Of a stretch of 64,000 nucleotides of DNA, positions 45,490 through 59,020 are shown in pieces. The position numbers and the translations under genes were made by a program. How positions within the stretch are numbered: the stretch's first letter is position 1; every line of letters begins with the position of its first letter. Below the pieces are notes generated by a model. That model had not been told where the DNA came from and did not search any database. It saw only the letters and a list, made by a program, of their open reading frames with translations. The stretch comes from Holothuria scabra. Lineage: Eukaryota; Echinodermata; Holothuroidea; Aspidochirotida; Holothuriidae. The DNA is taken from the NCBI GenBank assembly GCA_037179385.1, contig CM074189.1, positions 26,535,648 through 26,599,647 of the forward strand, given 5' to 3'.

Positions 45490-48400
45490 TTCATGTTGGG
45501 AAAATAAGGCTGAAGTGTTGGAATGATTCTCAGTCTACATAGATGTTTTTTAACTGTATCACCACCAATCATTCTTGGAAACCGCTCTCACACACCTCTT
45601 TACTGGTGCACATATGAGGCTTGAAACTGTTGTGTAGAGATGCCCAGTAGAGGTGAGGGCACCCACAAGTGCCTTTTGAATGTCCTTTGAGTCCTAAGTG
45701 CAATTGAGCTAAAAATGAGGTCCCTGCACTGGCAGGTGTTGAAATGCTTCTGGGCCTTAAAGGGCTAGCTATAGCTTAGGGTTTTGTCATTACTGTACAT
45801 ACTTTATAGTTTGCCAAAGGTAGGCTACTGTTGTGTTCTTCAAAGACTGTGGTTGAAGGGAAAGGACAGAAAAAGTGAAGGGGGAGGGCTCATCTACCAA
45901 ATACTTATCATTAAATGGAAACTAAGGATAAAAATTAATTGAGGTCATGTGAGAAGCATAACTCCTTAACCTGTTATCCAAAATAGGATTATGTATTATG
46001 GTTCAACAAAATCTGATTGCTTGGAAAGTAAAAATAACTAACATCTGAACTTTTCCTTCATATGAAAAGTTTGGGAGATACAATACATATGCAGGTATGG
46101 CTATTATTATAATTATAAACAAAGTGAAATTAAAGGTCACTGGTACAAGTAAAATCAAATTGTACTGAAATTCTGTGTTCTGCCATATGTGAAACATCTT
46201 TGGTTGCATTGATTAATATTTCAGAGTTTTATTTTTTTTGTTTTCATAATAATCTGTATGTGTATATCAGTTCATCAATAACATCCAAAGAAAAGAAAAT
46301 ATGAAAATTTGTACATGACTTCATTTTGTGAAATCCAGAAGTACAATACTTGCAATTTTGTGTGTGTGTTGTTACATTAGTATGTTTTTGGTGTAGGTCA
46401 TGCACTTTCCAAAGATGATGTAATTTTGAAGCATTTTGTCCAACTTTCCCAATGTGGACACCATCTGTTGGTATAGAGGTGTACATATGCCCTTTATACA
46501 CATAAAATCAGCCACACTTACCTATGCCTATTTACTTCACAGGGATTAAAGACCATACTGTATACCCTGTGACTGTGCTGTCACCGTCAGTCACTTTGTT
46601 GTTTACTGTTATGAATACTTCCATATTCGCCAGAAATATTACATCACTGTGCCCCACCTAAAAACTTTGTTTGAACAATTAAGATTCTTCTCTTACTCTT
46701 GGCTTTCTCTAGGAAAGTAAACTTTACAGAAATTTCTGACCTGACTCCTGCCTTGCTATTTTTTTAGTGGAAATTGATCCCCCATTTTTTTCTTACCGTA
46801 ACATTGAAAATGATATCACATTTAAAGAACTTCATACATATAGTAATTAGATATGCTTTATACACATAGTAATAGATATGCTTTATACACATAGTTATTA
46901 GATATGCTTTATACACATAGTAATTAGATATGCTTTGGGTGATTTTTTTTTTTCTAATATTTATAATTTGTGTTTGTGATTTTCATTGGTATTTAGAATT
47001 AATTAGCCAGCATACACCTTATTATGCAGTCTGACAAAAATTTGTTGACATCGTTATTCCGAGTTCAGCCAATACAGGTGCAGGAAAGAGACAAGCCTAC
47101 AAAATGCAGCTTAGGTTTGGTTATACTCCTAATCCTTAATTCAGAACAGCCATTGAAATACTCTGACACATCAAAATTATGTTTTTGTAAATAAAAAATC
47201 ATTTTATTTCTATACATTACACAGAAAGTTCACAAATTCATGCAATATTTATTTTTTCCTTGTGGACATTTCGAGGCAAGGAAATTTACATTATATCCAC
47301 CATTCAAATTATGATGCATTGTGGTCGCTGACCTCAGGCAGCAACACCGATTTTAGAAAGCGGCATGCTTAATTAATTTTACACATTTCATAGTACAATT
47401 TTATTAAAGCTTGTGATAAAAGAAAAATAAACCTGATACCAGGGCATTGACAGTGTCTTCATTGAAAGAAGGAGAAGATAAAAGATAAGAGGTAAGAAAA
47501 AAGAAAAGTAAATAAAAAATATAGATACAACTCTTGCAAACGAAACAAAATAGACCATTTTATCTCCACAATACACAAAACGCTACACACACGTGTACAC
47601 GTGCAAATAGCTATATCCTTCCCAATATGACCTTTGAGGTGCAACATACTTAATTAAGTGCTTTTCAATGTACAAATAAATTCCAATTAGAAAAGCAAAC
47701 CAAACCCATTTTGCTAATTAATGAGCACACTAAAAACTTGTACCAGTGAAAGCAGAAATAATCTATTGCTTGGCTTCATCTACATCAAGTCAGAAATAAC
47801 AAGAGCAGTATTTCCACCCCTCTTCCCTTCTATATTTGTACCCCCTGTCTTTGCCTATAACTAATTAAACCAGCCTATTTATCACCCCAAATTTCTCTGC
47901 CTATTTGTAGAATAACAACACCCCCCCCATTAATGTCCCTAGCACTATAATATCCTAGGAAGTTCTATACATACAGCTAAACAGCATGGCATGATCCCTC
48001 CCTAGACCTCCACACCCTTTCGTGTTTGGTGCACTTAACCCTTGAAACTTTAACCAAATCAACAACACACACTAGCAGGTGTCACCCTGCTCATAACTTA
48101 ACCTGTACAAGGGACAAGCTGGGTTTGCATAGCAATTTGCTACCCAAGAATTGTCAGTTGCTAGGCAATTCTAATTTTGATAAGAATTTGCAGTAGTGGC
48201 TAATACTAATGACTCCATAAAGAACTGTTAAGCGATATTTTGCTAATCAATTCACTTATGCTATTTTGTCCCCTGCTGTATATACTCCATAAACATTTAC
48301 CAAACAAAAATGTACAACATTTTAAACTGCATTAAAAGACGAATACCAATAGAACACACTCAGGATTCAACTGCTTTGGAGAAATGAGACTGGAAACAAC

Positions 48401-49974
48401 AGGAGGTCACTAGAGGTCAAATGCAGATAATATTTCAGCAAAACGACTTTTTTTCCTCAAACACTTTGCTTTTGCATCTTGAAGCAAAAAAAGGATAGTA
48501 CTGTACTTCCTATTGAAATTAAAAGGGGGAAAGTGTGAGTTATCCCTTATTGTTATTTTATGAAAGGCTGTTAGTCATGTGAGTGACCTTTTCCCCACCG
48601 AAATTTTGATTACTCATGATTTAGAAACTTTTTAGCTTACGATTACTGTGTAACAGTTTATACCCTGAAGCCAGTGGTGTAATTCCTTTGCACTTGGACT
48701 GTGCTCAGCTTGAGGCCCTGAGCAATAGGAGGAAATGAAAAGCAGAATTGGTATATACCTTCTTTATATAGGGAGGGGCAATTTTTGCTGGGAAGAAACT
48801 CATGCTAGATTAAACAAGACAATATAAGCTAACACGAAGGTCCCGGACATTCTAGTATGATGCCATTCGGGTCTAGCAGCTGACCGCCTTAGCTCAAGTG
48901 TTACACTGCTTCCTGAAATGGCACTTTTCGAAGTAATGCTACATTTTTGTGATGCCAAAAGCCTATAGACAGGGAACTTCAAGGTTAAAGGTATGAAAAC
49001 TTATTTCTATTATTACAAATTATTATTTTATTGTTTAAGCATGCTTCACAATGAGTGAAATCAAGGTAGCACCATTTTGCAGTTCAAGCCCTCTTCCGAA
49101 ACCAAAACTTTCCAAAGGGTGACACTGCAGTAGGGAAATGCCCTCCAGACCTGGTGCCACCTCTTCTGAAAATTTCTAAATATGCCCCTGCACACATTAA
49201 ATTTTTGTTCTGGTCAACATTCTTAAAATCCTTTAGAAGGCCAAATTTAAAAAAAAAAGATTTAAAGACAAGAAAATTGATGGAAACTGCATTTTTACTT
49301 GGTATGTGAAAATACTCTGTTAACCCTTTATCATTTTAATAGAAGGTCAACAGCCTGGAGGAGACATCTGGTCAACAAAAATTAAAATTTTAAATTGTAA
49401 AATGTACTTCATGAATACTGTTCTTATACTCTAGTCAAGTCTTTATTGCATTTTTATTCTATTTGGTGGGAGTGGATGCAAATGGCCATTTGAGGTCATG
49501 TATTAATTACAATATTGAAGTGTTCCTAGAGTCTCAAATTTCAAAAATATATATTTTTAAAATTTTAGCCCCAATTGAGGGACACTTTAGGCTTTTCACT
49601 GTATGATATGAGGTCCCATTTAAGCACACAGACCATATGCATTCACTTCAATTCAAACAATGTACATATATGTGCCTGGTTACACAAATGTATGAATGGC
49701 TGTTGAAGTGATTTGTATACCTCTTACCATAAAGAGGAAATATTAACTTGCAAATCGTATTGCTTTCCTTTCACCACAAGTTGGCAGAATAAAGGTTTTA
49801 CAAACAGGTCAGCCCTGGGTTAATTTTCCTTCTAGTTTCTTCTTTCTTTCTTCCCTTCTTCTCAGTTTTTGATTCTGAATGAGATCAAACGCATGTACCA
49901 GCATTGTGCTATGCCAGTGCTTGCACTGAATTTAATTCAAGATTAAAAATTCAATCTGTTACAAACTTTTTGAC

Positions 49975-49976
<2 letters not shown>
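45490..49976. other. Intergenic DNA, no gene recognised
   Basis: No supported exon. A small tandem array lies at 46835-46940. A minus-strand frame at 48800-48982 (ISGSSVTLELRRSAAR) was considered as exon or SINE and not accepted. C-rich and A-rich tracts occur near 47920 and 49250. Confidence 0.45.
46835..46940. repeat. Short tandem repeat, about 27-base unit
   Basis: About four units of TAGTAATTAGATATGCTTTATACACA lie end to end, with small indels that make some units shorter. Confidence 0.85.

Positions 49977-50011
<35 letters not shown>
49977..50011. repeat. TA microsatellite, left
   Basis: Pure TA dinucleotide run; the partner run at 50152-50221 brackets a unique 140-base segment. Confidence 0.95.
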
Positions 50012-50013
<2 letters not shown>

Positions 50014-50148
50014 TCGAAAAGAGGTACACATTTCAACAGTGCTCCGCAGCATTTCGACCTTTATGGCCCTTAGGCCTAAGGTCTTCATGCGACTTTTCAA
50101 TACCGTACTGGTTCACTTATTCATATAAGGTCGCTACGTCACTCGACT

Positions 50149-50151
<3 letters not shown>
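50012..50151 (-). other. TA-bracketed segment with decayed hammerhead-like core
   Basis: On the minus strand, GCATGAAGACC (50080-50091) and GGTCGAAAT (50051-50059) bracket a hairpin TTAGGCCTAAGGGCC. The GACC/GGTC pairing followed by GAAA is how stem II and the second core strand of a hammerhead ribozyme look. The first core strand should be CTGATGA but reads CGCATGA, so two core bases differ and self-cleavage is unlikely. A second GTTGAAAT lies near 50030. Hammerhead motifs are known in Penelope-like elements and other small retroposons; that link is inference. Confidence 0.3.

Positions 50152-50221
<70 letters not shown>
50152..50221. repeat. TA microsatellite, right
   Basis: Pure TA run of about 70 bases. 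Confidence 0.95.
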
Positions 50222-50223
<2 letters not shown>

Positions 50224-52504
50224 GCTTATTCCCACCTTAGGGGGAAATTGCTATGTCTGCTTGTACATAGGGCGAAAAATAACAATAAAATACATAAGAA
50301 AAAGAATTCGCCCTAACGTCTAAACATATCACTAACATTATTTCAACGGCCAGCTATCCGTTCGAGTTAACAGCTAGGTGTCCGTAAATTTGACAACTTC
50401 GAAGTAATTGTATCTAGTTTGTTAATCTAGGAGGGCGCCCTTGTCCATTTTCATATTCCTATAGAAAAAAACTGTGTGGAAACATTAAGGCGAAAGTAAT
50501 ATTTCGCCCCCAAATTTTTTTTCCCCCTAGGGTCGACTTTTCAACGACAACTTTTCCCCTAAGTGCGGAATTAGGCAAATTAACAAAAGATTGACCTGTT
50601 TGGCTTAACAACAATTATGGCAACGCAAAAGGTAAAAACAAAAACAAATACGTAATTAATATTTCCCCCCTAAAGTTGTGAGATAAATCTGTATTCTAAT
50701 GGTCCCTAAGTGGTTAGTGTTAACATATACAATATACTGAATTTGTAGGTCAGTCAAGTAATTGCATATCATTTGTGTATGTTAGATAAGACTTGTAGGT
50801 AAAGTTGAATGTTAACAATGAAACAATTTTTTTGCGTATGTATGGGTCCACTTTTCCCTTCTCCATATTATATTTTGCCTGAATACCAAATTATAGAAGT
50901 AATTATAAAGTGCTATGAATACCCAACAATCCTCTTGACCTCTTGTAATCTGTTCCAAGCATATGCATATTTAACACATTATTCATGCATAACCATCATT
51001 TGCATATTTTGAAGCACAATTTTTAATGAATAACACTATTTTAAATATTCAACTGTTACTTGCATAAACTGAAATAAGCATCTAATTTCCATACAAAAAT
51101 ATTGACTATTTACCTCCATTGTGAGTATACACATAAATTTCACAATTTACAATAAATATTTCTATCCAGCATGGTTGTTCACCAATCTCACGACATCAGG
51201 CACAAACATTATTTAGCAATATACTCATGGAGATGGTTAACCTTACCTCCTAAGCCTGAAAAACTATATTACAAAGAACAGGGACTCCAAACAAATTCCA
51301 AATGGGATTACCTACCCCATTTCTACTTTACGTAAAACGAGACTGGCAGCCTTAACTATTTATCTGTGGCAATTTTCTCCCTATGGGTCTTTAGAGGATA
51401 TGTTTCAAGGTCATTTTATTGTGCATTCTTCTACTTTCCCATCTAGGTGTCCATTGTTCAACAATTGTTACTACAGTAAGGTACTGTGGTCTGTATGTAT
51501 CGTTAACTGATCTACTGCGCATGATCAGTACCATCCAGTATGCTAAATTGAATTGCCCTGGTGTCACGTGCATAGCCTCCGCACAACACATTTACTAATA
51601 TTCAGTGCTGTTTAAATGTCTTTCAGATTTAGAGGTTCAACCTATTTTATCCCCACATTTTCATATTTTTTGAGTACTTTTTGAACTTCAAAAAAAAAAA
51701 AAAAAAAAAAAACAATAAAAAGAAAATTAAAGTATTAAAGTATGTAAATGTGGCTGCCTATTTCCCTTCTGTCCCTATCAATTTCTAACAAAGCTTTTAT
51801 TAATAATGAACCACGAATACGAGAAGCAAATGTTATTCAATGAATGCTTTGAACTTGAATGCAAATATCAATACCAACACTATTCTTTGAAAAATTTGTT
51901 CAATTCATTTGGTAAATAAATTTTAGAGTGTTGTTTAATAATTGACCAACTTTTACATATTACAGGTGGAAGACTCAATTTTGATTAATGATGATGATGC
52001 CAGTATTTTAAAGTTCCTTTTATACTGATACCTTAAATCTAATCCTTTCAATGAAATAGCTGCAGTGATTAATTATTTCTGTTTTACGTCGATAAAAGTG
52101 TCTTCTCTAGGAAGTAAATTGAGTTATGAAGAAATTTTGAGTGGCTTATGAGAAAACTTTCCACTTGGCATGTGTTTCAAAACCACAAGGACTAAGAACT
52201 GATAATGCAGTGAATAATTCCCACGGAAGAAAGTTTCAAAAAGGAACTGACTCTAAAAGGAATTTTGTCATGATATTCCTCCTAAAAATAATATGACTGG
52301 ACTGACATTTAAAAGTAGTGAATGACTAGGCCAGACGGCAAAATAAAGTGACTTGTTACAATTTTGAAATGATCAGGGGTATTTTTATGGAGAACATATC
52401 CTTTTGAAATAACAGAATATTTAGTCTGTTAAAAATATGTCCTGTGGTTCCAAACAGATTCTTCCACGGAGTAACACTGACAACTAATTTTAAAGCAGCT
52501 CACT
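50222..52504. other. Intergenic DNA, no gene recognised
   Basis: The segment 50230-50660 is unusual in holding several CCCCCTAAG / GGGGGAAA and TTCGCCC words, but has no coding or inverted-end structure that I can define. The rest is AT-rich with an A run at 51690-51712. Confidence 0.4.
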
Positions 52505-52830
52505 GAGTTGGTTCATGAAATTCAACAAATTTTTTCAAAGCTCTTAAGCTTTCTCCACATACCAATGACAAATGCTCAAACTTAGACAACCTCCATACCG
52601 CTTCACACAAATAACTGTGTTATGAGTGAGTACTTTAAGGTTCAATCGGTTTTCAAGAGTTTGTGACCACACACTTTTTCGAATAATGCACAAAATCGTT
52701 ACAAAACAGGACACCACAAAATTTAAAATTTATGCTTTTCCCGTAATGTTAACTATCAGCATTGCCATGTGGTAAGGACCCTTTACTCCTCTCAGTTTGT
52801 TATCGACATCAACTCAATGAGCCCCTTTAA
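52505..52830. repeat. Dispersed repeat C, copy 2
   Basis: Matches 18665-19010 in the same orientation through AAATTCAACAAATTTTTTCAAA, CTCAAACTTAGACAAC, CACACTTTTTCGAATAATGCACAAAATCG and ACTCAATGAGCCCCTTTAA. Confidence 0.65.
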
Positions 52831-53909
52831 TACTCGTTTACTTCCCCCTCCTGTGAACTTCCCCCAACCAATCCTGTGAACAGTTGAAAAGCAGCATAAA
52901 GCATGGTATATATATATATAATTTTCCATACAATTGGACGGCTATGACAACATGTAGCTGCATGCCTTCAATCTCCTGATAAAAATGTAAAAGTCTTTGG
53001 TTTCTGGTTAAATGCTATAGATATTATTCTAGGGCTCACTCAACTCCAAATTTTTTTTAGAAAAGTTCAGTTGTGGATGTGACAGTGTTGTGTTTTCATG
53101 TATGGGAGTTGTACATGGATTTTCTTAGGGTAGTTAGTTCCATAAACCTGTTCCACTATTTTCTTGACAAGCTGGTTGCTATTTTGTTCATTTTAAGATC
53201 AGGCACCCATATGGTCAGTTGGGTGCGTGACTCGGCCCTTATGTACAAAACATGCATTTGTAGTAACATATTTTCATTGCATTTCTATTTTGCCTTAACA
53301 CTTTTTCCAACACTTTTTTTACAAAACTTGAAACTTTTCCTCAAATCCCATAAACTTTAATTTACTGTATAGTTGACCATTGCCAAGCTTTCCTTTTTTT
53401 GCCACCTGGTAACCAACTTCCTGTTGATCAAATATTCCTCCTTTATCATGCAACTAACTTCAATAATATACATAAATTATTTCAATCATTAATACAATCC
53501 TTACATTTTATATCTCATCATTAAGTTTTATACAACAATTATCTGATATATTTTTGCTTCTTTTCCTCATAATCAGCCATTTCTTACTTACAGCAAGTTA
53601 CATATCTTTACAACTTTACTCATTACCAAGTAACACCTACATATACTTCAGTTTCCATTTTGCCATTAAACATGTCAATTCTGAGTTGTCACTTTTAAAC
53701 AAAACACAACCTCAAACAAAAACTGAACACCAAAAAAAAAAAAAGGAGACAAAATCATGACAATTTCACAAGTTTTTGAACAAAAGTAAAGTTGCATAAT
53801 GTTAGAATATGAGTGCACAAAAAACAGCCTCTAATATACAAATAAATGTGAGTGAATGTTGACAAAGTAAAAGGAAACATTGCGATATAGTTACCATGCC
53901 GATAGAATT

Positions 53910-54122
53910 GAATAGGACGTTCTAGTCAATGTTACCCGAGAAAAAGGCATTTTCTCGGGTGAAGCTTGTCTCTGTAATTGCGGCAGTGAACTGTATCGAG
54001 CAAATAGTCTTAGAAGGGTGCAAACACATTTAATCTTGTTATTTACATTTATCTCAAGATACCTGAACAGGAAGGTTTTCTGATAGATTCTGGATTATTG
54101 GTTGCCAGCTTGAGATGGCTTT
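53910..54122. repeat. Repeat D, left inverted copy
   Basis: About 210 bases from GAATAGGACGTTCTAG to CAGCTTGAGATGGCTTTAA are the reverse complement of 60251-60476. An internal short hairpin ACCCGAGAAAA...TTTTCTCGGGT is conserved in both. It is either an independent small element or one arm of a 6.6 kb inverted pair. Confidence 0.8.
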
Positions 54123-57100
54123 AACTTGCTATTTGCTTTTAGCATCATGGGCAGCAGCCTTGACCACATTATTTTATTTTAGCTTCAGTTATATAAAGCT
54201 ATCAGAAGTACTGAAACATGGAAGAGTGCAGAGTCTGGTTGAAATAATGTTTAAAAATATGCAAATTGGTGAAAAAATATACACAAAATATATTAGCCAG
54301 TACAGAGAGCAATCACCCAGAACAAGACCTGCTCTCCCAGATCAAGAGAGAGTAAGCAGCTATCCCATTGGTGGTTGTTGTCCTCTGATTATTACCTCTA
54401 TCAATTAATTGGTTGAATTAGTAAACATCACACAAGGGTAAATTTGATAGTATGAGTTTTCAGCAAGCAGCAAGATGTTTCTGGATTTTTTTTGCAGTGA
54501 AGGACAGTGACTTCAAACGGAAAGGAGAAATTTAAAAAGAAAAAAAATATTCTGACTTATTTTCAAAATAGAGCTTAGCAATAATGTTTTCAGGATTTTG
54601 AAGGTATGAAATCACACTTTGTCATAGTCTTTAAAAATGTGGTAATTCTTAGAGGTCTTTTATAAAAGAAATATAGAAAATGGCATTAATTGGCTGCCAT
54701 ACAGAATGAAAGAAAACCTCACAAAAATCCATGCAAAATGTAGATAAATAGCTACAATTTACTTCAAAATGAACAGTATGATGGTTTTCTTAAGTCTACA
54801 CCCTATACTGGAAGAATAAGAAAAGGAACACGTACTACCAAAGAAACAGATCTTCCTTAAAAACATATTTACATGAAAGATAAATTGTGTGAAATTTTGT
54901 CCTCTAAAATAAATAAGAAAAATATTCCACTTGGATGACTGAATGGATCAAGTTCAATCAGTCCTTTTGGTCAAGCATCAAGTACAACACAACTGCCTAC
55001 CAGTATTTTGGGGGGGTTATGATAGGCAGAGCTGAAAGTGCCCCCCCCCTTTGTTTTTTGGTTCATGGACCCTCTGAGTGTCTTACAGAGTCAGCGCCTG
55101 GACAGTACAATAAATTAGTACCCTATTAAAGTTTGTCTTTCTATATGGAAGCATGAGTTTGCATATAAAATCTGCAAAGCTTAGTACAGACAGACACTCA
55201 CAGGTGTAAATACAGGTTCATGCATTTAAGCTAAGTATTGAAACATTTATAGAATGCTTAATCAAAGGTTCAAAAATCTACAGGTAAGTGTACTTTATAC
55301 TATACCAAAGGTGAGTATGGAAGAAATTCTTTGAAGTACAGGTATGAGGACAACATGTTAATGGTGATTTTAAAACATGCAACAGGAATAACTAAACCTA
55401 AGGGTGAGTTATACATTAGGAAGAACTCTATACTTATGAAAGAACCTCTAAACATCTACATATGTCTACTTTCTGTACAAGAGGGGCCCATTGTGCCTTA
55501 AAAGATTATATGTAAGAATGACCTATTTGCGTGGAAGATACAACTGGCAGGAAGCCACAGATTTCTATCACTATAATTATGAGACTTAAGAAAAGAAAAA
55601 AAGAAAAAAACTTGATCATAAACAAGTAATACTTGAAACTGAAAAAAAATTGAAAAGTGTAAAATGTAAGATATGATTTCAGGACTTAAGATTATGAACT
55701 TTCAGTATTAGCAAAGCATTCATTATTCTGCATTTTCTGAGAGTTAAAATAACTACAATATTTATAAAACATCGTAGGAGTAGTACATCTGAAAATTGCA
55801 GCTCTCATGACAACACTGCATCAAACTCTAAATAGTCCATGTTACATTAAAAAAAAATACCCCATGTTGCCTCAGAAATACCTCATGTTACCTCAGAAAT
55901 GCCTCATATTACACCAGAAATGCCTACATGGGTGCCAAATGATATTGACTACAGTTTCATGCTCGGAAAATGCAACAAACCTTTATAATGGCAACATACA
56001 GGTTTCTAACACCATAGCAACATTAATGTGAGATTCTGTCACAGACTTTGATTGGACAAAAGGTAAAGGGTGGAATATTACTTTGTTACATATAAAACTA
56101 AAGACATTCCAAATCAGGTTAGGGTCAGAGTTGCAGATTTTGTTTGATTGCAAACCAATATGTAATGAAAATATTGCTTTTTAACTGGACAAAGGGTACC
56201 AATGTCACAAAAAGCCAATTATAATGTTGATTTTTAAGAGAGCAAAATGCCATGAAAGCTTATGGGACATTTGCAAATGGCAACACCCCAAATATCAGAT
56301 GGGAAAACGATTGCTTCAGTTTAAAATAGTATTTTTACCAGAAGAGAATCTGAGCAAAGCTCTTGAAAAATGCTTTCAAATGATACTATTATTTAAATAA
56401 AGTCTGCAGTGAAATAAAGCTCATTTTATTAATAACATTACTCTAAGGTCTTTTACCAGTTCATTGCACTGTTAGCTAGCATAACAAGTTTTACTAAGAA
56501 CTATACATGATTACAAAGTTTATACTTGTGCACCAAAATAGATGAAGAACGATTGTGAAATCTTACATCTAAAACAAAGCATTGCAAACTGTGTAATACT
56601 GTCAGTGGCTGGTTATACACTAATCTTAAGAACAATGTCAAAACCTTTGGCTGCAGCTTAGCTATTTTGACAGGGTCCCTTTAACATCAGATTATCAGAT
56701 TGCAGCCAGTCAGTGAGTTTCTTTGAGTCACATTTCTAACATGAACAAAAGATATTGAGACTTAACAGCTGTGTTAATTAGAAATCAAACCCAAAAGGGG
56801 CAAGAAAAAGTCCCCTGGTAGAGCAACATATTTGTGATACTGTAATACTCTCTGAGAGTCATGCAGCCAGGGAACCAGGAGAACAGGCAAGGGGGTACAC
56901 CAATGAAAGAAGATCCCCCCCCCCCCACACACACACTCATTGAGGAACTAGATATACTTCCACTTCAATATCCTGCAATTTCAAGTGAAGCATTATGTTC
57001 CAGTTTTTCCAGTTTAACTTCACTGATGTTTCATATGTGTTGTATGCTTAAGGTGTTTTCTTTCTTTTTTGAGAGGTGAGGGGAAGAAACGCTCTCCTCT

Positions 57101-57483
57101 TTCATGTCCCAGTGGCTACAAGCTGGATCTCCTGTACCAATAGCCTAATACATGAGCTCTGATAACAAAGAGGATGTATCATAACCCTGGACCAAAGCAA
57201 CAGCAATGAGTACACAACTCACGTAGAGCCTGGTGTATAAATCCTTAAAACTGCATCTCCAGACACCATTGATGTTTCTTAAACCTGACAGATGCCATCA
57301 CCTCTGACTGATTCATCAAGTTCCATAGCCACTTATCAAGACACTGTGCAAAAGTCACCAGCTTTTGTAATGTCACATGACTCATTGTTCCCTCTGTCAT
57401 CACAATGAAGTGTATTGAGCAGTAAATACCTATGGCCTCTAACATCTCATCTCATGAATATTCATGATTGATGCCCCTTCACC
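54123..57483. other. Probable 3' untranslated/downstream and intergenic DNA
   Basis: The part nearest 57483 should be the 3' untranslated region of the minus-strand receptor exon. The nearest minus-strand AATAAA that I noticed is at 56425-56430. The rest is AT-rich. A short repeat of the type CTCAGAAATGCCTCATGTTAC lies at 55865-55930. A 97-codon frame at 54115-54408 starts inside repeat D and is not supported. Confidence 0.4.
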
Positions 57484-57717
57484 TCAAACACACTCCAGAC
57501 CACTCTCAGGGTAACCTGGGGGTTGTTCTATCTGCGTCATAGCATTCATGTTTTTAGTATTCTCCTCATTTTTCCTGTTTTCCTCCTGTATTTCTTCCAT
57601 TTTCTTGAAATCCAGGTCAGCATAGTCCGTCTCCAATTCTGTCCGTATCGGGGGCTGATTTGGAGGGTGGATGGTGTTGTGTCCAATCTCCGCATAAATC
57701 AGACCATTGGAATGATT
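57484..57717 (-). CDS. Last coding exon of a membrane receptor with ITIM/ITSM-like tail
   Basis: The minus strand has an excellent acceptor (TTATTTTTTCTTTTAAATGTCAATAG) at 57718-57719, then 77 codons in phase 0 to TGA at 57484-57486. The peptide has NGLIYAEIGHNTIHPP, then ETDYADLDF, then a charged helical stretch (KKMEEIQEENRKNEEN), a PPGYPESG segment and the C-terminus LECV. LIYAEI fits the ITIM pattern (I/V/L/S)xYxx(I/V/L); TDYADL resembles the ITSM pattern TxYxx(V/I) with a terminal Leu. Such paired tyrosine motifs usually recruit SH2-domain phosphatases or adaptors and sit in cytoplasmic tails of immunoglobulin-type receptors. No transmembrane or extracellular exon was found between here and the window end, so the protein's identity stays open. 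Confidence 0.65.
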   Translation of the reverse strand, partial: NHSNGLIYAEIGHNTIHPPNQPPIRTELETDYADLDFKKMEEIQEENRKNEENTKNMNAMTQIEQPPGYPESGLECV

Positions 57718-58164
57718 CTATTGACATTTAAAAGAAAAAATAATACACAAGTGTATCAAACTTTCAAGATAAAAAAGTATCACAAACTGTATCAAAAGTA
57801 CAGTAGGAACAAACAGTAGCATTTAATATAAAAGGTGGGGCTTCTGTAAACTTTCATTCATTGACTCTCAACAATATGGACAATAGCATTTTGACTCTCT
57901 CAGACATTATTTCTCTAATATTTTGTTAATATTCCACATTTTTGGTTTCTATGACAAGGAAAATTCAACATTGTGTTAAAAAAAGCAAAATAAATAGAAG
58001 TCATTTGTGGACCTGTAGTATACACATTACAGGCAAAAAATCTTGCACGTCCTTTCAAGAATCTTTCAAGGCATTTCTAGACATGAAACCCAACTGCTAA
58101 GGGTAGATCAAGCAATAAAGTGTACGTCAAGTATACAATTTTAAAAAGACATATTTTACACGTT
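57718..58164. other. Intron upstream of receptor exon
   Basis: It begins, on the minus strand, with the polypyrimidine tract and acceptor of the receptor's last exon. No further exon was recognised. Confidence 0.45.
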
Positions 58165-58485
58165 GCAAAGTAAATTTCATTCTGCCAACCCCCGTTGTCA
58201 TAGCTTTTTACATTGTTGAAGAGTAAGAGTGCTATCACATATCCACACAAGGTACAGTATTATTTAGAGAAGAAAGAAACACCAAGACCATAATTTGAGT
58301 AGTATAACAATGACATCACAAACTACTGCAAGCTTTACCATTTTGAACTGAATGAATAAAACTTTAAATTTTATGTCTCAGCTCGCAAATGTCTTATGAA
58401 GATGGGGCTGGGAACGTTTAAATTCAGTTTTCATTTTTTGAAATATATTTCTGAAATTTAAGACTTGAGTTACACTTTAATCCCT
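58165..58485. repeat. Dispersed repeat B, copy 2
   Basis: Same-orientation match to 13905-14325 (GTGCTATCACATAT, ATAATTTGAGTAGTATAACAATGACATCACA, TTGAGTTACACTTTAAT). Confidence 0.6.
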
Positions 58486-58814
58486 TATAAATTTCAAAAT
58501 TGATTGATTGAAAATTTTGTCACATGGTTCTCAAGGGCTGTTCATGTATAGGATTAGTCTACTCGGCTGACTTCATTTTCGTTCAAAAACCCGCTCCTTC
58601 TCTCATGTATTAAAGGGCTCCCACTCTCATATAAGGGACTCAAAGTCAAATTTTAAATTAAGACTTGTCTTTTACATTCTTGGAAGTGTCCAGAAAGTCC
58701 GAACTCCCAAAATAATATATCACGATGGAAAGATTGGTCCAACTCCTAGATGCACATGACATTTCTGTCCTGAAGTATGTGGTGATGTTTACTCATGCAG
58801 CACTAGATCAAACC

Positions 58815-59020
58815 ATAGGCTGCACCTGCCTCGGCTATGCTACAGTTGCCTTGGCTATGCTGCAGCTATTTCAGCTATGCTACCTTGGCTATGCTGCAGC
58901 TGTCTCGGCTATGCTGCAAATACCTCGGCTATGCTGCACCTGCCTTGGTTATGCTACAGCTGCCTTGGCAATGCTGCAGCTGCCTCAGCTAGGCTGCAAT
59001 TGTCTTAGCTATGCATGCTT
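58815..59020. repeat. GC-richer minisatellite, about 20-base unit
   Basis: About ten units of CTCGGCTATGCTGCAGCTGC or close variants lie end to end. The plus strand stays open for 102 codons through it, giving a Cys/Leu/Ala/Gln-rich peptide, but a unit length not divisible by three rotates the frame. I regard the open frame as a repeat artefact. Confidence 0.85.

Noticed and set aside
48800..48982. Minus-strand frame (ISGSSVTLELRRSAAR) or tRNA-like SINE
   Set aside because: The A-box-like TGAGCTAAGGCGG has an extra base and no B-box follows; the coding alternative lacks splice support.
54115..54408. 97-codon frame with hydrophobic N-terminus resembling a signal peptide
   Set aside because: Begins inside repeat D and has no splice or homology support.
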